Assembly (NCBI RefSeq): GCF_001580545.1 | Contig: NZ_LRBG01000037.1 | Location: forward strand, 744,001 to 808,000 | Direction of reading: 5' to 3' | DNA from: Paraburkholderia monticola | Lineage (GTDB): Bacteria; Pseudomonadota; Gammaproteobacteria; Burkholderiales; Burkholderiaceae | DNA: 64,000 bases | In this document: positions 52,364 to 61,906 of the stretch, piece by piece | Numbering within the stretch: the stretch's first letter is position 1 | How the letters are laid out: each line of letters opens with the position of its first letter | Position numbers and translations under genes: made by a program | The notes under the pieces: generated by a model | Seen by the model: only the letters and a program-made list of their open reading frames with translations | Database searches by the model: none | Told to the model about the DNA's origin: nothing

Positions 52364-53566
52364 CTACTTCATCGCCACCCAATGTCCGCTCGCATCCTGT
52401 CTCTGGTAGGGCTGGAATTTGTCGTCGTGCACGACGATCGTGATGTACACCGCCTTGCTGCGGTCTCCTTTCGGATTGAAATCGATCGTCCCGGTCGCGC
52501 CCGGGTAGTTCGAGATCTTGTGCAGAGCAGCGGTGATCGCGGCAGGCTGTGCCGATTTTGCGTCTGCGATGGCTTTCGCCGTGACGCCGACCGCATCGTA
52601 TTCATAGACCGAGTACGGTCCCGGCGCTTGCCCGTAGGCCTTCGTGTAGTCGTCGACGTAGGCGTGCGCGCCGCTCAGGAACTGCGCGAGCGGTGCCGTC
52701 GTGATGATCATGCCGTCGGCGGCGGGACCGGCGGTTTTCATCAGCGTGGGATCGTTGGTGGCGTCGCCGCCCATGAGGGTCATTTTCAGACCCAGTTGCC
52801 GCGCCTCCTTGACCAGCAGACCGGCTTCGGAGAAATAGCCGGTGTAGTAGATCACGTCAGGCTTCAGCGATCCGACCCGCGTCAGCGTCGGTGAGTAGTC
52901 CATCTGACCGGGCGTGATCGAATTGGCGTAGACCACATCGACACCGTTTTTCTTCAGCGCTTCCACGGTGTTCTGTGCGAGACCTTTGGAATAGGTCGTG
53001 TTGTCGTCGATGACCGCCACGTGCTTCGCGTGCAGCGCATCTTTCATGAAGCTTGCCGCGAAGGGGCCCTGCTGATCGTCACGGCCGATCGTGCGGAACA
53101 CGTTGTCGTACCCCATCTCGGTCAGCTGCGGATTGGTCGACGCATCGAGCACGTAGGGAATGCCGGCGCGATGAAAGGTCGTCGATTCCGGCAGGGCCGC
53201 ACTGGAACAATAGCCGCCCGCTACCGCGACCACGCCCGCATCGACGAGCTTTTGCGCCGCCTGCACCGCGGTCTGCGCATCGCAGGCGTCGTCCTCGGGC
53301 ACCAGTTCGATCTGCTTGCCGAGTACGCCGCCGGCCGCGTTGATTCTGGCGGCGGCGAGCTTCGCGCCGTTGACGATGTCGGTGCCGGCATTGGCACTGC
53401 TGCCTGACAGCGGGACGGGTACGCCGATCTTGATGGTGGCGCTCTGGCTTTGCGCCGCATCGGGCGCCATGCCTGCAAACACAGCGAAAGCAGCCGCGAC
53501 GGCCGTGACCACCGTTTGCCGCAAGCTCCGATCCGCGCCGGGCCAACCATTCTTCTGAGCATTCAT
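52364..53566 (-). CDS. Branched-chain amino acid/amide-type periplasmic binding protein
   Basis: A 400-residue type I periplasmic binding protein (LivJ/LivK family) with a signal peptide ending around AAQSQS, then IKIGVPVPLSGSSANAGTDIVNGAKLA and NAAGGVLGKQIELVPEDDACDAQTAVQAA. It feeds the liv-type permeases downstream. The substrate may be a branched-chain amino acid, an amide or urea; the DUF1989 protein downstream favours a nitrogen compound but is not proof. GGAG precedes the ATG. Confidence 0.93.
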   Translation of the reverse strand: MNAQKNGWPGADRSLRQTVVTAVAAAFAVFAGMAPDAAQSQSATIKIGVPVPLSGSSANAGTDIVNGAKLAAARINAAGGVLGKQIELVPEDDACDAQTAVQAAQKLVDAGVVAVAGGYCSSAALPESTTFHRAGIPYVLDASTNPQLTEMGYDNVFRTIGRDDQQGPFAASFMKDALHAKHVAVIDDNTTYSKGLAQNTVEALKKNGVDVVYANSITPGQMDYSPTLTRVGSLKPDVIYYTGYFSEAGLLVKEARQLGLKMTLMGGDATNDPTLMKTAGPAADGMIITTAPLAQFLSGAHAYVDDYTKAYGQAPGPYSVYEYDAVGVTAKAIADAKSAQPAAITAALHKISNYPGATGTIDFNPKGDRSKAVYITIVVHDDKFQPYQRQDASGHWVAMK

Positions 53567-53880
53567 GTTTGCGACTCCTTATTGTGAAAGCGATCGAACG
53601 ATCCGCCACACGGCTACACCGGTGACACCAGAAAACGGACGCAAAGCGGCGCTTGCTCGGGATGCATCCCAGCCGATCAGGTCGAGGGTGTGACCGCTGA
53701 TTTCACCGCCGCGCTGGCACGAAAGCGCTGATTTCATGATAGGAGGCCGCGTGCGTTGCGGCGCTATAGGGTATTTGCGTATAAACCACTTCACAAAGCC
53801 GCCGGCAATCCTCTACCTTTAGAAGGCGGTGACGGCAGGTACTCGCGAACCGGAATGCAGCATGAAAGGATGGCTTTGAA
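53567..53880. other. Divergent intergenic region between the liv operon and the racemase-like gene
   Basis: 314 bases with no credible gene. It should contain both promoters. There is a TATAGGGTATTTGCGTATAA stretch near 53765-53785, but I cannot assign a clean -35/-10 pair. Confidence 0.5.
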
Positions 53881-54657
53881 ATGAGTGAGATTGCACAGCA
53901 GCACGACGCGTACACGAGGCTCGCTTTCACGCTGGACGATGGCATCTGCCGGCGTGCCGCGATCGGCCTCGTGGTGCTCGCCACCGATCATACGATCGAG
54001 CATGAGTGGCGAGGCCTGCTGAAGCAGGACGGCGTCGCGTTCTACGAAAGCCGTGTGTACAACTCGGCGGATATCACACCCGAACGGCTGGCTGAAATGG
54101 AGGACCGCATTGCTCCGGCGGTCGCGCTGATCCGGCCGGCCGAGCGTATCGACGTGGTGGCGTTTGGCTGCACATCGGCGTCGATGGTGATCGGCGAGGA
54201 CAAGGTGTTCGCGCGAATTCGCGAAGCGCGTCCGGACGCCGCGGCCACCACGCCGATCACGGCGGCATTGGCTGCGCTTTGCGCACTCGGCGCTGAGCGC
54301 ACGGCACTGCTGACACCCTACGTGCGTTCGATCAACGATTACATGCGCGACTATATCGAGTCGCGTGGCCACCGCATTACGCGCATGGCGTCGTTCGAGC
54401 ATGCGAACGATAACGAAGTGGCGCGGATTGATGCTGCGTCGTTGCGGACGGGTGTTGAGCGTCTGGCGGGTAATGACGATGTGGATGCGATTTTTGTGTC
54501 CTGCACGAGCTTGCGTATTGCGGGGTTGATTCCGGAACTCGAGGCGGCGTTTGGGAAGCCGGTGATATCGAGTAACTACGCGATGGCGTGGCACGCGTTG
54601 CGGCTCGCCGGTGTGCGGGATGGCGAACCTCGTCTCGGGCGGTTGTTTGGGCTGTGA
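53881..54657 (+). CDS. Asp/Glu racemase-superfamily protein (maleate isomerase / arylmalonate decarboxylase-like)
   Basis: The 258-residue protein has the two catalytic cysteines of the superfamily: Cys97 in AFGCTSASMVIG and Cys208 in FVSCTSLR, each after a beta strand. LLTPYVRSINDYMRDYIE and VISSNYAMAWH are typical of the maleate cis-trans isomerase / arylmalonate decarboxylase group. Both cysteines present argues for an isomerase or racemase; decarboxylases lack one. Substrate unknown. Next to the liv-type and pot-type importers, so it may act on an imported dicarboxylate or amino acid derivative. Confidence 0.82.
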   Translation: MSEIAQQHDAYTRLAFTLDDGICRRAAIGLVVLATDHTIEHEWRGLLKQDGVAFYESRVYNSADITPERLAEMEDRIAPAVALIRPAERIDVVAFGCTSASMVIGEDKVFARIREARPDAAATTPITAALAALCALGAERTALLTPYVRSINDYMRDYIESRGHRITRMASFEHANDNEVARIDAASLRTGVERLAGNDDVDAIFVSCTSLRIAGLIPELEAAFGKPVISSNYAMAWHALRLAGVRDGEPRLGRLFGL

Positions 54658-54773
54658 TGAGACGGATTTGAATTTGGTTCTGCGTGGATTTCTGGAGGCC
54701 GGCATCCCGCGCGAAAATCAGTGAGCAAGGTTCCGGCCGGGGTGCGCTTCGCCACTAGTCGAGCAGCCGGTTC

Positions 54774-55844
54774 CTAGACGCCGCCCTCTTCCAGCACCAG
54801 CAGATTCTCGTGCGAGAAACCCAGCGAGACGGGCTGCCCCCGTTCGGGCAAACCGCGATTCGGGTCGTTGAACACGTCGAGCGAAATCACCGCGTCTTTC
54901 ACGCGCGTTCTGATGCGCACAACCGCGCCGAGGAAATTCACCTCTTCGACGGTCGCGTTCAGCGTGTTGCGGCCGGGCGAGGCCGGCTCCAGCACGATCG
55001 CCTCGGGCCGCAGCGCGAGCAGACGCCGTTTGCCCGCGTCGTCCGCCGGCAGTGCCTGGGTGGTGGTCAACTCCTGGCCGTCCACCGCCATCCTTCCGGC
55101 CGCCGGATCGACCACGTGCCCGGCCAGAATGTTCAGCGTGCCGACGAACGACGCGACAAAGCGCGTGCGCGGATAGTTGTAGATCTCGGACGGCGAGCCG
55201 ATCTGTTCGACGCGGCCTTCATTCATCACGACGATGCGGTCGGAAATCGACAGCGCCTCCTCCTGATCGTGCGTGACGAAAATCGACGTGATGCCGAGTT
55301 CGCGCTGCAACGCGCGAATGTCCTGACGCAACGAAATGCGAATCTTCGCGTCGAGCGCCGACAGCGGTTCGTCGAGCAGCAGGACTTGCGGCCTGCCGGC
55401 CAGCGCGCGCGCCAATGCCACGCGCTGCTGCTGGCCGCCCGACAGCTGCCACGGATAACGTTCGCCGAGCTGCGGCAGTTTGATCAGTTCCAGCATCTCG
55501 TGGACGCGCTTGCTGATCTCCGCCTGCGGCCGATGCGCAATCTTCAGCCCGAAGCCGATGTTGTCGGCGACAGTCATGTTCGGAAACAGCGCATACGCCT
55601 GAAACACCATGCCGACTTTGCGCTGCCGCGTCCGAAGGTGCGTGACGTCCTGGCCGTCCATCCGGATGATGCCGCTCGTCGGCGTTTCGAAGCCGGCGAT
55701 CATCCGCAGCACGGTGGTCTTGCCGCAACCGGACGGCCCGAGGAACGTGACGAACTCGCCGCGTTCGATCTGCATCCCGAAGTGATGCAGCGCCGTGTTC
55801 GCCCCGAACGACTTGTGCAGGTTTTCGATCTCAAGGAATGCCAT
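54774..55844 (-). CDS. ABC transporter ATPase, polyamine/2-aminoethylphosphonate type
   Basis: A 356-residue ATPase of the PotA/PhnT/FbpC group: Walker A GPSGCGKTT (36-44), LSGGQQQRVALARALAGRP, LLLDEPLSALDAK, then a C-terminal TOBE domain (about 240-350). It powers the two permeases encoded 33 bp upstream. The operon order on this strand is binding protein, permease, permease, ATPase. Confidence 0.92.
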   Translation of the reverse strand: MAFLEIENLHKSFGANTALHHFGMQIERGEFVTFLGPSGCGKTTVLRMIAGFETPTSGIIRMDGQDVTHLRTRQRKVGMVFQAYALFPNMTVADNIGFGLKIAHRPQAEISKRVHEMLELIKLPQLGERYPWQLSGGQQQRVALARALAGRPQVLLLDEPLSALDAKIRISLRQDIRALQRELGITSIFVTHDQEEALSISDRIVVMNEGRVEQIGSPSEIYNYPRTRFVASFVGTLNILAGHVVDPAAGRMAVDGQELTTTQALPADDAGKRRLLALRPEAIVLEPASPGRNTLNATVEEVNFLGAVVRIRTRVKDAVISLDVFNDPNRGLPERGQPVSLGFSHENLLVLEEGGV

Positions 55845-55877
55845 GATTCGCTGCCTCAGTGCGTCAAAATCAGTGCG

Positions 55878-56669
55878 TCAAATGTTCTGGCCGCTCAACG
55901 CGCGGGCCGAGCCGAATACCTGAATCAAACCCATCGACGCCCACGTGATCGCGAACGCAATGATCGCGAGCGCTGACGGTTCATAGGCCCGGTTCGCACC
56001 GATCAATTGCAGATACGGGCCGAACGCGGGCCGGTCGAGCAGGCTCGCCAACGTGAACTCGCCGATCACCACGGCAAAGGTGAGAAACGCGCCTGACAGA
56101 ATGCCCGAGCGGATATTCGGGAAAATCACCTTGAACAGAATGGTCGGCCAGTTCGCGCCGAGGCACTCCGCCGCCTCGGTGAGCGAGCGCACGTCGACTG
56201 CGCGCAGGCCGGCGTCGACCGCGCGGTACATGTAGGGCAGCGACAGCGTCACGTAGCCGAACACCAGCAGGAGATCAGTCGCGCGCTCGTTGGCCGTGAA
56301 CGGCAGAATCGAACTGCTGTTATAGATGCGCAGATAGCCAAACACGATCACGATCGCCGGCACCACCAGCGGCAACAGCGTGATGAATTCGACGAGCGGC
56401 CGCAGCTTCGGCAAATGCAACTGGACCCAGTAAGCGGTCGGCACCACCAGCAGTACGCCGACGACGATTGTCAGGATTGCCATCAGAATCGAGTAGCCGA
56501 ACGAAGCCTGAAAATGCGGATCGGCCAGCACGACGCGATACGCCTCGAAGCTGTACGTGCCGCGCTTCATCCGCAAGCTGAACTCGAACGTCGCGATCAA
56601 CGGAATCAGAAAGTACAGCGAACCGACGATCACCGCGGTCCATGCTCCCACCCGCGACTGGCTTTTCAT
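55878..56669 (-). CDS. ABC transporter permease, PotC type
   Basis: A 263-residue permease with six membrane segments and the inner-membrane coupling motif EAAECLGANWPTILFKVIFP, typical of spermidine/putrescine and related systems. It overlaps the PotB-type gene by ATGA. Substrate not determinable. Confidence 0.9.
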   Translation of the reverse strand: MKSQSRVGAWTAVIVGSLYFLIPLIATFEFSLRMKRGTYSFEAYRVVLADPHFQASFGYSILMAILTIVVGVLLVVPTAYWVQLHLPKLRPLVEFITLLPLVVPAIVIVFGYLRIYNSSSILPFTANERATDLLLVFGYVTLSLPYMYRAVDAGLRAVDVRSLTEAAECLGANWPTILFKVIFPNIRSGILSGAFLTFAVVIGEFTLASLLDRPAFGPYLQLIGANRAYEPSALAIIAFAITWASMGLIQVFGSARALSGQNI

Positions 56670-57604
56670 CGGCGACCCCTTTCGGCGTGCGAACGCAGCC
56701 AGATGTAGCCGCCATTCGATAGGCCGGTCACGAGCACCATCCCTAGCGCGAGCGCGTAGCCGAGGTTCTGGTTGTGCATCACGTCGCCGCGAATTTGTGC
56801 GAACAGCAAGATCGTGACGATATTCAGCGAGCTACCGGTCAGCGCGTAAGCCGTGGCGACCGCGCCGAACGCATTGGCGAACAGCAGCAGCGTCGCACCG
56901 AGCACGCTCGGCCACAACACCGGCAGCGCGACGTAGCGCCAGTATTGATACGGAGTACCACCGAGGCAATCGCAGGCCTCGCGCCATTCGCGCCTCAGGC
57001 CGTCAAGCGCGGGCGTGACGATCAGCACCATCAACGGAATCTGGAAGTACAGGTAGGTCAGCGTCAGACCGGAGAAACTCAGAATGCTGAATCCCGTCGC
57101 GTACAGATTGAAGCCGAGATACTTCTTCAGCAGTACCGTGACGAGCCCGACCCGCCCCAGCGTGCAGATGAACGCAAACGCGAGTGGCACGCCGGCAAAG
57201 TTCGAAGCGACGCCGGAAAACGTCATCAAGGTCGGACGAATCCAGCCCGGCAGTTTGCCCTGTACCGCCGCCCACGCGAGCAGCGAACCGATCAACGCGC
57301 CGCCGAGCGCGGAAGCGGCGCTCACCTTGAAGCTGATCCAGTAAGCTTCCATCACGGTCGGCTGGAACAGTTCGCGGAAATTGGCGAGCGTGAAGTGGCC
57401 TTGCGAGTCCTGGAACGCGCCGATCATCAGAAAGCCGGTCGGCAGAATCAGGAACATCAGCGCAAACGTGAAGAACGGCATCACGCCGATCCACGCGAGC
57501 CACTGCGACGCGCGGCCCGGACCGTCGACGCGAGGCGTTGGCGTAGGCGCTGGTGGAGTCAGCAATTCCGGCTGCACCGACCCGGCATCCGATGAAGCGC
57601 TCAT
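56666..57604 (-). CDS. ABC transporter permease, PotB type
   Basis: A 312-residue permease with about six membrane segments after a Pro/Thr-rich cytoplasmic N-terminus. The coupling loop REACDCLGGTPYQYWRYVALP interacts with the ATPase. Paired with the PotC-type permease by a 4-bp overlap. Confidence 0.9.
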   Translation of the reverse strand: MSASSDAGSVQPELLTPPAPTPTPRVDGPGRASQWLAWIGVMPFFTFALMFLILPTGFLMIGAFQDSQGHFTLANFRELFQPTVMEAYWISFKVSAASALGGALIGSLLAWAAVQGKLPGWIRPTLMTFSGVASNFAGVPLAFAFICTLGRVGLVTVLLKKYLGFNLYATGFSILSFSGLTLTYLYFQIPLMVLIVTPALDGLRREWREACDCLGGTPYQYWRYVALPVLWPSVLGATLLLFANAFGAVATAYALTGSSLNIVTILLFAQIRGDVMHNQNLGYALALGMVLVTGLSNGGYIWLRSHAERGRR

Positions 57605-57740
57605 AGCTCACCCTTGGGGCTTTCTGGCTAACGCAACGCGCGCCACCCGGGTTGAGCGGCGCGCGACGGCACAACTTTTCGCTACGGTTCGACGTCGCGG
57701 CGCATACGGTCCAGAGCCGCGACGACTTCAGCCACGCCGC

Positions 57741-58853
57741 TTACTTGACGTTCGCGCCGACCGCGTCGTTCCAGTGCTTCGTGATGGTGTCCTTGGAGGC
57801 GTCCTGTTGGGGCAGCGTCGGGAACACCACGTTCTTATACGACGACGGCGGCGGGAGCTTGTCGAGCAGCGCTTGCGGCACCTTCTTCCCGGCCACCAGT
57901 TCGTTGTAGCGCATCGGGTGGCAGTAGCCCGTCAGCCAGCCGATTTGGCCTTCGTCCGAGTACAGATATTCCATCCACAGCTTGGCCGCGTTCGGATGCG
58001 GCGCGTACGCGCTGATTGCCTGAACGTACACGCCGGCGACCACGCCTGTTTTCGGAATCACCACATTCACTTTCGGATTGCCCTTCAGCGTGTCGCGGTC
58101 GGCGAGCGCGTTGTAGTCCCAGCGCACGATGATCGGCGTAGTGCCTTGTGCGAGCGACGCGGCCTTGCCGATCACCGGCACGAAGTTGCCACTCTTGTTC
58201 AGGTCGGCGAAGAATTTGAGGCCGGCCTGGTCGGCCTTGCTGGCGTCGCCCTTGCTTTGCGACAAGCCGGCTGCATACACGGCCTGGATCGCCTGATTGG
58301 CCGAGCGCGGGTCGCCCGCCAGCGAGACGGCGTTCTTGTAGTCGGACTTCTGCAGATCGCTCCAGTCGGACGGCGCCTTGTCGATCATGTCGGCGTTGAC
58401 TTCAAACGACAGCACGCCGTAGTAATCGCCGTACCAGTAGCCATCGGCATCTTTCGACTCCGCGGGGATCGCGTTCCACGTTGCGACCTTGTACGGTTGC
58501 AGCAACCCCGCAGCCTTCGCGGACGGACCGAACGACAGGCCCACGTCGATCACGTCCGGCGCTTGCGGACCTTTGTTGCCCTTGTTCGCCTTGATGGATT
58601 CGATTTCGTCGCCCGAGCCTGCATCCGGATTCAGCTCGTTGATCTTGATGCCGTACTTCTTCTGGAAGCCTGCGACCAGTTGCCCGTAGTTGCACCAGTC
58701 GTGCGGCAATGCGATCACGGTAAGCTGGCCTTCCTGCTTCGCAGCGGCGATCAGTGCATCGAGTGGCGCGGCCGAAGCGCTGCCGACGCCCGCAGCGGCG
58801 ACACCCACGACAGTTGACATCGAAAGTAAGCGAGCTAACGCGGTGCGGTTCAT
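57741..58853 (-). CDS. Periplasmic solute-binding protein, family 1
   Basis: A 370-residue binding protein with a signal peptide (MNRTALARLLSMSTVVGVAA...SASA), then LIAAAKQEGQLTVIALPHDWCNYGQL and a two-domain fold of the PotD/iron-binding type. A conserved GYCHPMRYNEL occurs late. ATG at 58853 is preferred: the signal peptide starts there and the GAGG before 58865 would be directly adjacent to that start. Encoded first in a four-gene polyamine-type ABC operon. Ligand unknown. Confidence 0.9.
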   Translation of the reverse strand: MNRTALARLLSMSTVVGVAAAGVGSASAAPLDALIAAAKQEGQLTVIALPHDWCNYGQLVAGFQKKYGIKINELNPDAGSGDEIESIKANKGNKGPQAPDVIDVGLSFGPSAKAAGLLQPYKVATWNAIPAESKDADGYWYGDYYGVLSFEVNADMIDKAPSDWSDLQKSDYKNAVSLAGDPRSANQAIQAVYAAGLSQSKGDASKADQAGLKFFADLNKSGNFVPVIGKAASLAQGTTPIIVRWDYNALADRDTLKGNPKVNVVIPKTGVVAGVYVQAISAYAPHPNAAKLWMEYLYSDEGQIGWLTGYCHPMRYNELVAGKKVPQALLDKLPPPSSYKNVVFPTLPQQDASKDTITKHWNDAVGANVK

Positions 58854-59254
58854 AGTTTTCCCCATCCTCTGCCGTAATTGCTACATTTGGAAAGTTTGTG
58901 ATTCGAGCTTCAGCGCACGCGCCAGCGCAGATCCGCACTCGCGCACCCGTGTCGACCTCAGGCCGGGTTCGCCCGGCATGGACAACGGTCGTGTTGCAGT
59001 CTGTCGATGCGATCCGCGCAAATCATGTCGACGCCTCATTGCGCGAGCACTTGCGCACGCGCGGAATCATCACCGTGTAGGCCAACGCGCGCAGCCCGAC
59101 CGCGCGAATCTGCGCGACCAGCGGCTCGCCCTCAGATACCGGTGGCTCGCGTGCAGCGACACGCAGTACGGACATTTTCGCAAGAGGCAGACGCCCCACG
59201 AATTTCAAACGCGCGCCGGCTCGCTGTCACGCGACATAGCCCGCCACATTAGCC
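58854..59254. other. Intergenic region upstream of the pot-type operon
   Basis: About 400 bases between the binding-protein start and the M48 gene stop. Short reading frames here lack ribosome sites and look non-coding. The promoter of the ABC operon probably lies near 58870-58910, where the sequence turns AT-richer; I cannot assign clean hexamers. Confidence 0.45.
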
Positions 59255-61240
59255 TCACGCGCCTTCCATAGTTTTAAGCTGGCTTTGTCCTTCCGATTCC
59301 CCCACGACGAGCGGCGGTAGCGGGCAGTCGAGGGTATCGCAAATGGCGCGGAGCAGCTCCGCTTCGCGGACGGCGACCTGCTGGTTCGCCAGGATACAGG
59401 CCGTGCAGGCGATGACAATCCGGCGCTTGATGGCCGGGACCGATTGATTGAGCGTTTGCAGCGCCGCGTCAAAGTCGGCGAGGGAGCATTCCTCGCGAGT
59501 CGGTAGGCGGTAGGTGTGGTCGCCGCCCATGTAGCTACGCATGCCCATATCGAAAGCCTGGGCGGCCGCGTCGGATTGCGGCTGGCCCTCCCACGCCACC
59601 AGCGCCAACACTGTCGCCACCGGCTGCGCCAGCTTTTGCGGCGAGTTGTGCACCGGACGTGCCGGACGCTGCGGCAAAAACTGGGCGTCGAGATGGCGAT
59701 GCAGCACACAGCGAAGGGCGTACTCGAAGAGACTCAACCGCTGGTCGGCGATCATGAGCGCCTCGACCTGGGCGCGGAACGCCCGGTGCTGGCGGGGCGA
59801 CATCTGCCGCAACGCTGGCATGGCCAGGTCCAGGAGGGGTAGCCGGTGCGTGTCCGGCAGAGCATGAACAGGGCGCACCAGTCGCACGGTTTCGGCGAAG
59901 TCCTGCGGCTCAGCGCCGGCCTTCAGCTGGGTTAGCTGGAGGTCCCGCAGGTCTGCCCGTGGGTCCACGAGAAGCGCGTAGACCAGGGCACGAGCACTGA
60001 AGGGCTCCTGGGCGGCAATGCGAAGCAGGTCGGGTACGCTTTCGTGCAGCGCCTGGGCGTAGCCGATTTCTTCCGGATCGACGTGGCCGATCCGGGATGC
60101 CGCGTCACCAGCCAACACCAGGACCGGCGCCGGCACCTGCGGCAGCCCAGGGAACCCCGGCATCCCCCCGAATGGCGGGACGCGCCCGGAGCGCGGGCCT
60201 TCGGGTTCTTCCCGCTCGGCACCGACGGGCCGCACCTCCGGGAACTGGCCGTCGAACTGGGGATCGAGCTGCCTGATGCGCTCAACGAGAGGCGGGTGCG
60301 TGGCCAGCAGCCCGGCTAGCCCCCCGCCAGCGAACGCGTTGGCGAAGAACATGTGACCGGCCTCGGCGGCCTGGGGGTTCTTGATGCGCGACCCTTCGGC
60401 CAGCCCGCCAATTTTCTTGAGCGCCCCCCCAATGCCGTCGGGGTTGCGCGTGAACTGCACGGCGCTGGCGTCGGCGAGGTACTCGCGCTGCCGGGACACC
60501 GCCGCCATGATCAGCCGACCGAAGAACGCACCCACCAGGCCCAGCACAATCACCGCCACGCCAAGTAGCATCAACGCAATTCGGGCGCGGGGATCTTCCC
60601 TGCTCGACGCGCGTCTGCCGGACGTGAGCACGAGCATGCGGCCGATGATGGACAACGCCATGATCCCAAAGATCAGACCGATCAGGCGGATGTTGAGCCG
60701 CATGTCGCCGTTGAGGATGTGGCTGAACTCGTGGGCCACCACGCCCTGTAGCTCGTCGCGGGTCAAGTAATCGAGCGCGCCCCGGGAGACGGCGACCACG
60801 GCATCGCCGGAGGTGTAGCCAGCCGCGAAAGCATTGATGCCGGGCTCCTCCAGAACATAGACCGGGGGCACTGGCACTCCCGCGGCGAGGGCCATCTCTT
60901 CGACGACATTGAGCAGCCGCTTCTCCCGCGCATCGGTGGTCGTACCGGGCACTTCCTTACCGCCCATCATCAGGGCGACGGTCTGACCGCCGGAAGCGAG
61001 CTGAGCCACCTTGAAAACGCTAGCTCCGCCGACAAGGATGCCCACGCCGGCCGCGACGAGCAGGAGCAACTCCGGCTGCCACCACGCGGACACCGGCTTG
61101 ACGCCGCCGTACACGCCGAGGCCGAGCAGCAGCGCATACACCAGAACGATAAGAATCGCGATCGCCAGGACGAAATAGACCACCAGCTGGACGGTCTTGC
61201 GCCGGGCCGAATCCTGCTGCTGGAAGAAATCGGTGGCCAT
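59255..61240 (-). CDS. M48-family membrane metalloprotease with TerB-like C-terminus
   Basis: The 661-residue protein has two N-terminal membrane segments (about 17-45 and 57-75), the zinc motif HEFSH at 170-174, more membrane segments (about 180-245) and the third zinc ligand in REYLADASAVQF, as in HtpX-type proteases. Unlike HtpX (about 290 residues), it has a further 330 residues: a Gly/Pro linker (GGMPGFPGLPQVP), a helical region, and a terminal TerB-like domain (ADFDAALQTLNQSVPAIKR...). HtpX-type enzymes degrade damaged membrane proteins. It follows lemA by 66 bp. Confidence 0.88.
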   Translation of the reverse strand: MATDFFQQQDSARRKTVQLVVYFVLAIAILIVLVYALLLGLGVYGGVKPVSAWWQPELLLLVAAGVGILVGGASVFKVAQLASGGQTVALMMGGKEVPGTTTDAREKRLLNVVEEMALAAGVPVPPVYVLEEPGINAFAAGYTSGDAVVAVSRGALDYLTRDELQGVVAHEFSHILNGDMRLNIRLIGLIFGIMALSIIGRMLVLTSGRRASSREDPRARIALMLLGVAVIVLGLVGAFFGRLIMAAVSRQREYLADASAVQFTRNPDGIGGALKKIGGLAEGSRIKNPQAAEAGHMFFANAFAGGGLAGLLATHPPLVERIRQLDPQFDGQFPEVRPVGAEREEPEGPRSGRVPPFGGMPGFPGLPQVPAPVLVLAGDAASRIGHVDPEEIGYAQALHESVPDLLRIAAQEPFSARALVYALLVDPRADLRDLQLTQLKAGAEPQDFAETVRLVRPVHALPDTHRLPLLDLAMPALRQMSPRQHRAFRAQVEALMIADQRLSLFEYALRCVLHRHLDAQFLPQRPARPVHNSPQKLAQPVATVLALVAWEGQPQSDAAAQAFDMGMRSYMGGDHTYRLPTREECSLADFDAALQTLNQSVPAIKRRIVIACTACILANQQVAVREAELLRAICDTLDCPLPPLVVGESEGQSQLKTMEGA

Positions 61241-61306
61241 TTGTCAGCGCGGCACGGGCGTCCTGGAACCAGGAGCATGGGATGCGGAGATCGATTGCAG
61301 TTCCAT

Positions 61307-61906
61307 TTACTGGAACGACACTTTGGGCGCTGCGCGCTCGGCTGGCGCGGTTTCGAGCAGCGACGCCTCCGCGAAGCCGAACATCCCGGCTACCATGACG
61401 GCCGGAAAGACTTCGCGCCGGTTGTTGTAGTCGGTGGCGGCATCGTTGAACCCCTGCCGGGAGAAGCCGATCTTGTTCTCGGTCGACGTTAGCTCCTCCT
61501 GGAGGGCGAGCATGTTCTGGTTGGCCTTGAGGTCCGGGTACGCTTCGGACAAGGCGAAGAGCCGGCCCAAGGTGCCGCCCAACTGGGCCTCGGCCTGGTT
61601 GAACTCCCGCATGGCCGCCGGGTCGCCGGGCTTGGCGACGACCTTCTGCTCGGCCGCCATCGCGCTGTTGCGGGCCTTGATCACGGCGTCGAGCGTCTCC
61701 CGCTCGTGGCCCATGTAGCCCTTGACGGCTTCGACCAGGTTCGGAATCAGATCGTAGCGGCGTTTGAGCTGCACGTCGATCTGGGCGAAGGCGTTCTCGA
61801 AGCGGTTCCTGGCGACGACCAGCCTGTTGTAAATGCCCATGAGCCAGAGCGCGAGCAGCAGCCCGATACCTACGAGCACAACCAGGATGACGATCACAGG
61901 ACTCAT
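61307..61906 (-). CDS. lemA: LemA family protein
   Basis: A 199-residue LemA protein: one N-terminal membrane helix (VIVILVVLVGIGLLLALW), then IYNRLVVARNRFENAFAQIDVQLKRRYDLIPNLVEAVKGYM, the conserved LemA helix. LemA is found with M48/HtpX proteases and appears to assist them at the membrane. The ATG at 61906 begins directly before the membrane helix; about 80 in-frame residues upstream are not LemA-like. Confidence 0.92.
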   Translation of the reverse strand: MSPVIVILVVLVGIGLLLALWLMGIYNRLVVARNRFENAFAQIDVQLKRRYDLIPNLVEAVKGYMGHERETLDAVIKARNSAMAAEQKVVAKPGDPAAMREFNQAEAQLGGTLGRLFALSEAYPDLKANQNMLALQEELTSTENKIGFSRQGFNDAATDYNNRREVFPAVMVAGMFGFAEASLLETAPAERAAPKVSFQ

